A stretch of DNA of 15,735 nt from NCBI GenBank assembly GCA_900547085.1, contig URFI01000023.1, forward strand, positions 1-15,735, in the 5' to 3' direction. Origin of the DNA: an uncultured Prevotella sp. Lineage in GTDB: Bacteria > Bacteroidota > Bacteroidia > Bacteroidales > Bacteroidaceae. Position 1 is the stretch's first letter. Each line of letters opens with the position of its first letter. Under the pieces are notes generated by a model, which saw nothing but the letters and a program-made list of their open reading frames with translations, did not search any database and was not told where the DNA came from. Positions 12,735 through 15,735 of the stretch are shown here, piece by piece. The position numbers were made by a program, and so were the translations under genes.

Positions 12735-13187
12735 TTATACCAAGTCTACCTCAAAGTTGGTGGCCTGAATTTGCATGTCCAGCTTGCGCAACTCCTGCGA
12801 AAAGTGGTCAATTTGCTTGTTCAGTGCCTTGATGTCGATTGTTGAAACGTATTTAATCTCGGTACGCGAATAGCGGTCTTGCGTCTGAGTCGCAGCGTTA
12901 AAAGCCTCTCTGAGAATGCCAATGCGCTTGGTCAGCACGTCGCGTTCGGCCATCATGGCGGTCAGGGTGCGCCCGTTGCGCTCGGTCTTCAGGTTGGTGA
13001 TGTTGATTTTCAGAATCAGTTCTTCGAGCTGTTTCAAGCATTCGTCCAACACTTTGAGCAGCTCTTCCGGCTGTTCGGCAGGCTCGTCGCCCTCCTGGAT
13101 TTTCACGTTTTGCGTCAGTCGACTGCTCAATTGATCAATCTTTTTCTGCAAATCTTTTCTCAAACTTAATGCTTCTGCCAGTTTCAT
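12735..13187 (-). CDS. DIP1984-family coiled-coil protein
   Basis: The 150-residue protein is predicted to be mostly helical, with heptad-like stretches at about 5-30, 42-65 and 120-140. Diagnostic segments are MKLAEALSLRKDLQKKIDQL at the N-terminus, VKIQEGDEPAEQPEELL at about 28-44, RTLTAMMAERDVL at about 73-85, and QDRYSRTEIKYVSTIDIKAL at about 103-122. These fit the DIP1984 (septicolysin-like, DUF6847) family, which is widespread and uncharacterised. The length is normal. The start is 26 bases after the stop of the Nudix gene, so the two probably form one transcript; no promoter motif was seen between them. No signal peptide, so a cytoplasmic location is likely. Function unknown. Confidence 0.85.
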   Translation of the reverse strand: MKLAEALSLRKDLQKKIDQLSSRLTQNVKIQEGDEPAEQPEELLKVLDECLKQLEELILKINITNLKTERNGRTLTAMMAERDVLTKRIGILREAFNAATQTQDRYSRTEIKYVSTIDIKALNKQIDHFSQELRKLDMQIQATNFEVDLV

Positions 13188-13213
13188 GATAATATATTTT
13201 TATTGATTTTTGT

Positions 13214-13777
13214 TCATTTGTTTGGTTTCTTGCCTACGTTTGTCCAACCCATTTCGCTGGCTCTTTCGAGGAAAATGCGCAAACCTTGGCGGATAGAACG
13301 TAGTCCGAACTGCTCGGTGTGAATCTCATTTAGTGGCAACCACAAGGCTGTATCGGCATCGTCACCAGCTTTCAGACAGGATGTGTCGCTCACTTCGCAA
13401 CGAAAAAACATGTCGAGTGTAGGGATATCCAGTCCGCTGTAGCGGTATTTGTTGGGCAAACTGAACACATATTCCGCACGGTTTACCTGCAAATTCGTTT
13501 CCTCTTTCACCTCCCTGATGATGCCTTCTTCGCCAGTTTCGTTTGCATCGGTGAATCCACCGGGAAGATCCAGCGTTCCTTTGCCGGGTTCGTTGCGCCG
13601 CTTCTCAACCAACAATTCGCCACGTTCGTTGAGGATGAAAGCCACGTTGGCGGCGCTTGGGTTCATGAAATACACAAAGTCACAGTTCTCACATCGTTTG
13701 CTTTTCTCGTTATTTTCCACGAAGTGTTGGCTCCCACACACGGGGCAGAACTTGAATTTTTCCAAAAAATGCATCAT
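13214..13777 (-). CDS. Nudix hydrolase with N-terminal zinc ribbon
   Basis: The 187-residue protein starts with a four-cysteine zinc ribbon (Cys11, Cys14, Cys29, Cys32; FCPVCGS and RCENCDF), as in NudC-type NADH pyrophosphatases, followed by a Nudix domain (about 42-165). The Nudix box runs from Gly74 to Leu96: GFTDANETGEEGIIREVKEE, with Glu80, Arg88, Glu89, Glu92 and Glu93 in place. The box glycine after the EE pair is Asn95. It hydrolyses a nucleoside diphosphate linked to another group; the substrate is not defined, and the protein is shorter than E. coli NudC and lacks its N-terminal domain. It heads a two-gene unit with the DIP1984-family gene and is divergent from the SpmA/SpmB-like gene. 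A -7-like TAAATTTG lies at 13816-13823. Confidence 0.92.
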   Translation of the reverse strand: MMHFLEKFKFCPVCGSQHFVENNEKSKRCENCDFVYFMNPSAANVAFILNERGELLVEKRRNEPGKGTLDLPGGFTDANETGEEGIIREVKEETNLQVNRAEYVFSLPNKYRYSGLDIPTLDMFFRCEVSDTSCLKAGDDADTALWLPLNEIHTEQFGLRSIRQGLRIFLERASEMGWTNVGKKPNK

Positions 13778-13815
13778 AGTTAGTCTTTCTTATCTTGTTG
13801 GACACTATCCAAATA

Positions 13816-13823
13816 CAAATTTA
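13816..13823 (-). promoter_or_regulatory. Candidate -7 box for the Nudix gene
   Basis: The minus strand reads TAAATTTG, matching TAnnTTTG, about 39 bases before the ATG at 13777. No TTG at the expected -33 position. Confidence 0.4.
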
Positions 13824-13924
13824 GACAAAATATTTGAATTAGAGGTCTGTTTTGATGAAAATCGAGAAAGGACCTTGATTTGCCCCTGCATATCGTGCAT
13901 TGCTGGTAAAAAATATCCGTTTAC

Positions 13925-13955
13925 TTGGGTGAACCGGCATTTTTATATAATTTTG
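13925..13955 (+). promoter_or_regulatory. Promoter for the SpmA/SpmB-like gene, nearly leaderless
   Basis: TTG (13925-13927), 20 bases, TAATTTTG (13948-13955). The -7 box ends only 6 bases before the ATG at 13962, so transcription would begin at or within a few bases of the start codon. Confidence 0.65.
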
Positions 13956-13961
13956 CACCAA

Positions 13962-15194
13962 ATGGTATTGAACTATATTTGGGTTTCATTTTTCATCCTT
14001 GCCTTTGTTATCGCTTTGGCAAGAATGGTTTTCATGGGTGACATGGAGGTGTTTCCAGCCATGATGAATTCTACGTTTGAATCATCCAAGACGGCTTTCG
14101 AGATTTCGTTGGGACTGACGGGCGTGCTTTCCTTGTGGCTCGGTATCATGAAGATAGGCGAGCGGGGAGGCGTCATCAACGTCTTGGCTCGTATGCTTTC
14201 ACCTGTATTCTCTAAGGTGTTTCCCGACATACCGAAGGGACATCCGGTCACAGGGAGTATCTTTATGAACATGGCGGCCAACATGTTGGGGCTTGACAAT
14301 GCCGCCACGCCGTTAGGATTGAAGGCCATGGAACAGCTACAGGAGCTGAACACGAGGAAGGATACCGCCACCAATCCGATGATTATGTTCCTGGTTCTCA
14401 ACACTTCGGGACTGACCTTGATACCCGTGAGCATCATGGTGTATCGCTCACAGCTAGGAGCTGCGCAGCCCACCGACATCTTCATCCCCATTCTGCTGGC
14501 TACTTTTTTCTCTACTATTGTCGGTCTTATCATCACATCTATCTATCAGAAAATCAACCTGCTCAACAAGGTGATGGTGCTCACCCTTGGCGGAATGGCG
14601 GCCATCGTGTCGCTCATCATCTGGGGATTCGGGCAGATGAGCAAGGACACGATGAACGTGGTGAGCACCAGCGTGGCCAACATTCTGCTCATGACCATCA
14701 TCGTGCTGTTCATCTTCGCTGGCTTACGCAAGAAAGTGAATGTCTACGACGCCTTTATCGAAGGGGCGAAAGACGGGTTTACCACGGCAGTGCGCATCAT
14801 ACCTTATTTAGTAGCCATCCTCGTGGGCATCGGTGTGTTCCGCGCATCGGGTGCTATGGACATGTTGGTCGACGGCATTGGATGGTGCGTGTCGGCGGTA
14901 GGAGGAGACAATCAGTTTGTGGGTGCCTTGCCAACGGCCCTCATGAAACCGCTCTCGGGCAGTGGTGCGCGCGGCATGATGGTTGATGCGATGACCACGT
15001 ATGGTGCCGATTCGTTCGTTGGTCGCTTGAGTTGCATCTTCCAAGGCTCTACCGACACCACCTTTTATATATTGGCAGTCTACTTCGGTAGTGTCAACAT
15101 CCGCTACACACGTCATGCCGTGGCGTGCGGATTGCTGGCCGATTTGGCGGGTGTTGTGGCGGCGATAGCCATCGCGTACATGTTTTTTGGATAG
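13962..15194 (+). CDS. SpmA/SpmB-like fusion, nucleoside-recognition (Gate) domain membrane protein
   Basis: The start at 13962 gives 410 residues beginning MVLNYIWVSFFILAFVIAL, the normal SpmA N-terminus; a longer frame back to 13449 is only the antisense of the Nudix gene. Two related halves are present. The SpmA-like half (about 1-200) has AFEISLGLTGVLSLWLGIMK at 45-64 and NMAANMLGLDNAATPLG at 103-119. The SpmB-like half (about 232-410) has AFIEGAKDGF at 264-273, ALPTALMKPLSGSGARGMM at 322-340 and FQGSTDTTFYILAVYFG at 360-376. Ten or so membrane segments are expected. In Bacillus, SpmA and SpmB act in spore dehydration; in non-sporulating Bacteroidetes the fused form is probably a small-molecule transporter of unknown substrate. 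It may run on into the flippase gene 111 bases downstream. Confidence 0.92.
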   Translation: MVLNYIWVSFFILAFVIALARMVFMGDMEVFPAMMNSTFESSKTAFEISLGLTGVLSLWLGIMKIGERGGVINVLARMLSPVFSKVFPDIPKGHPVTGSIFMNMAANMLGLDNAATPLGLKAMEQLQELNTRKDTATNPMIMFLVLNTSGLTLIPVSIMVYRSQLGAAQPTDIFIPILLATFFSTIVGLIITSIYQKINLLNKVMVLTLGGMAAIVSLIIWGFGQMSKDTMNVVSTSVANILLMTIIVLFIFAGLRKKVNVYDAFIEGAKDGFTTAVRIIPYLVAILVGIGVFRASGAMDMLVDGIGWCVSAVGGDNQFVGALPTALMKPLSGSGARGMMVDAMTTYGADSFVGRLSCIFQGSTDTTFYILAVYFGSVNIRYTRHAVACGLLADLAGVVAAIAIAYMFFG

Positions 15195-15208
15195 AAGCCT
15201 CACCCCGG

Positions 15209-15229
15209 CCCCTCCCCGAAAGGGAGGGG
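15209..15229 (-). repeat. GC-rich palindrome after the SpmA/SpmB-like gene
   Basis: CCCCTCCC (15209-15216), loop CGAAA, GGGAGGGG (15222-15229), a perfect 8-bp hairpin 15 bases after the stop. Read on the minus strand, a third G-run (CCGGGGTGAGG) follows, as in the copies at 9081 and 8488. It could act as a 3' hairpin but has no U-tract. Confidence 0.75.
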
Positions 15230-15260
15230 AGTGGTTAGCTGTATGATGTTGTAGGACTAT

Positions 15261-15308
15261 CAACTTGTGAACTTGTCAACTCGTCTACTTGTAAACTCAT
15301 AAACTATG
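15261..15308 (+). repeat. Six tandem octamers ending in the flippase start codon
   Basis: Consecutive 8-base units at 15261, 15269, 15277, 15285, 15293 and 15301 follow the pattern nAACTYGT, drifting to AAACTCAT and finally AAACTATG, whose last three bases are the ATG at 15306. They fill the space where a ribosome-binding site would be. Confidence 0.85.
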
Positions 15309-15735
15309 TCGAATCTAAAGTCATTGGTCAAGGATACAGCCATTTATGGACTGAGTAGCATTGTCGGTCGTTTTCTCAACTACCTGCTCACTCCCCTGTA
15401 CACCATCAAGCTGGCATCGGCCAGCGGCGAGTATGGCATCATGACCAACATGTATGCCGTGACGGCTCTGATACTCGTGATATTGACATTCGGACTGGAG
15501 ACTACCTTTTTCCGTTTTGCCAACAAGTCGGGCGAAGACCCGCGCAAGGTCTATTCTACCACGCTGATTGCCGTTGGCTCCGGCGCGCTCAGTTTCTTCC
15601 TGTTGGTGCTGATGTTCTTGTCACCCATCGCCTCGTTCATGGGCTATGCCGACCATCCATCGTATATTTGGGTCATGGCACTCACGGTGGCTATCGACTC
15701 GTTCCTGTGCATTCCGTTCGATTACCTGCGTTTTA
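15306..15735 (+). CDS. Polysaccharide flippase-like membrane protein (C-terminus beyond window)
   Basis: The frame is open to the right edge (143 residues). The N-terminus, SLVKDTAIYGLSSIVGRFLN followed by YLLTPLYTIKLASASGEYGI, is typical of Wzx/MATE-like oligosaccharide flippases (MOP superfamily): a first helix at about 8-30, GEYG at the end of the first loop, then helices at about 45-65, 88-110 and 120-140. Such proteins move lipid-linked glycan units across the inner membrane, for capsule, O-antigen or glycoprotein glycan assembly. It follows the SpmA/SpmB-like gene on the same strand after a GC-rich palindrome and an octamer array; no separate promoter motif was found. The specific glycan cannot be named from the fragment. 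Confidence 0.87.
   Translation, partial: MSNLKSLVKDTAIYGLSSIVGRFLNYLLTPLYTIKLASASGEYGIMTNMYAVTALILVILTFGLETTFFRFANKSGEDPRKVYSTTLIAVGSGALSFFLLVLMFLSPIASFMGYADHPSYIWVMALTVAIDSFLCIPFDYLRF

Noticed and set aside
12523..12768. Plus-strand reading frame of 81 residues
   Set aside because: It starts inside the dispersed repeat and runs into the antisense of the DIP1984-family gene; the homologous copy at 11081 does not keep the same frame.
13449..13961. N-terminal extension of the SpmA/SpmB-like gene
   Set aside because: The extension is antisense to the Nudix gene and upstream of the promoter; homology begins at the ATG at 13962.

Overview
The window looks like a chromosomal piece of a Bacteroidales bacterium, most likely Prevotella in the broad sense. 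The basis is the Bacteroidetes-type promoters (TTG, 19-20 bases, TAnnTTTG) in front of several genes, the near absence of strong Shine-Dalgarno sites, and gene families typical of the group: a fimbrillin-like lipoprotein behind a small 'LLAGS' protein, an SpmA/SpmB-like fusion, a NeuA-HAD fusion, and GC-rich palindromes between genes. The genus is an inference. No rRNA, tRNA, CRISPR array, intact insertion sequence or phage gene was seen.

Layout. 1-4200 (minus): a CMP-sialic-acid-type synthetase fused to a HAD phosphatase, then an AspT/YidE-type membrane transporter, then an LtaS/MdoB-like alkaline-phosphatase-fold membrane enzyme that runs off the left edge. 4201-4618: a gap with a 22-bp tandem repeat folding into a long hairpin. 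4619-5482 (minus): an AraC-family regulator. It is divergent from a plus-strand unit at 5889-7876 made of a 62-residue acidic protein and a 591-residue surface lipoprotein, closed by a clear bidirectional terminator. 8080-8943 (minus): a DUF559 endonuclease-like domain fused to RNase HI, with a repetitive GC-rich palindrome encoding the linker. 9116-10936 (minus): argS. 11289-11804 (minus): a HutD/Ves-family protein. 11805-12734: about 930 bases without a convincing gene, holding a second 22-bp array, one copy of an 83-bp dispersed repeat and a possible decayed coding segment. 12735-13777 (minus): a Nudix hydrolase with a zinc ribbon and a DIP1984-family coiled-coil protein. 13962-15194 (plus): an SpmA/SpmB-like nucleoside-recognition membrane protein with an almost leaderless promoter. 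15306 to the right edge (plus): the start of a polysaccharide flippase-like protein, with octamer repeats running into its start codon.

How the parts relate. Envelope functions recur (activated nonulosonic sugar, phosphoglycerol-transferase-like enzyme, surface lipoprotein, flippase), but they do not form one visible cluster. The best candidate for a small uncharacterised system is the AraC regulator with the divergent small-protein/lipoprotein operon, whose shared intergenic region carries a paired TTTGTTAAC site. The strongest unexplained non-coding signals are the two 22-bp arrays, which appear to belong to one family, and the family of G-rich palindromes, one of which has become coding sequence inside a fused nuclease gene.
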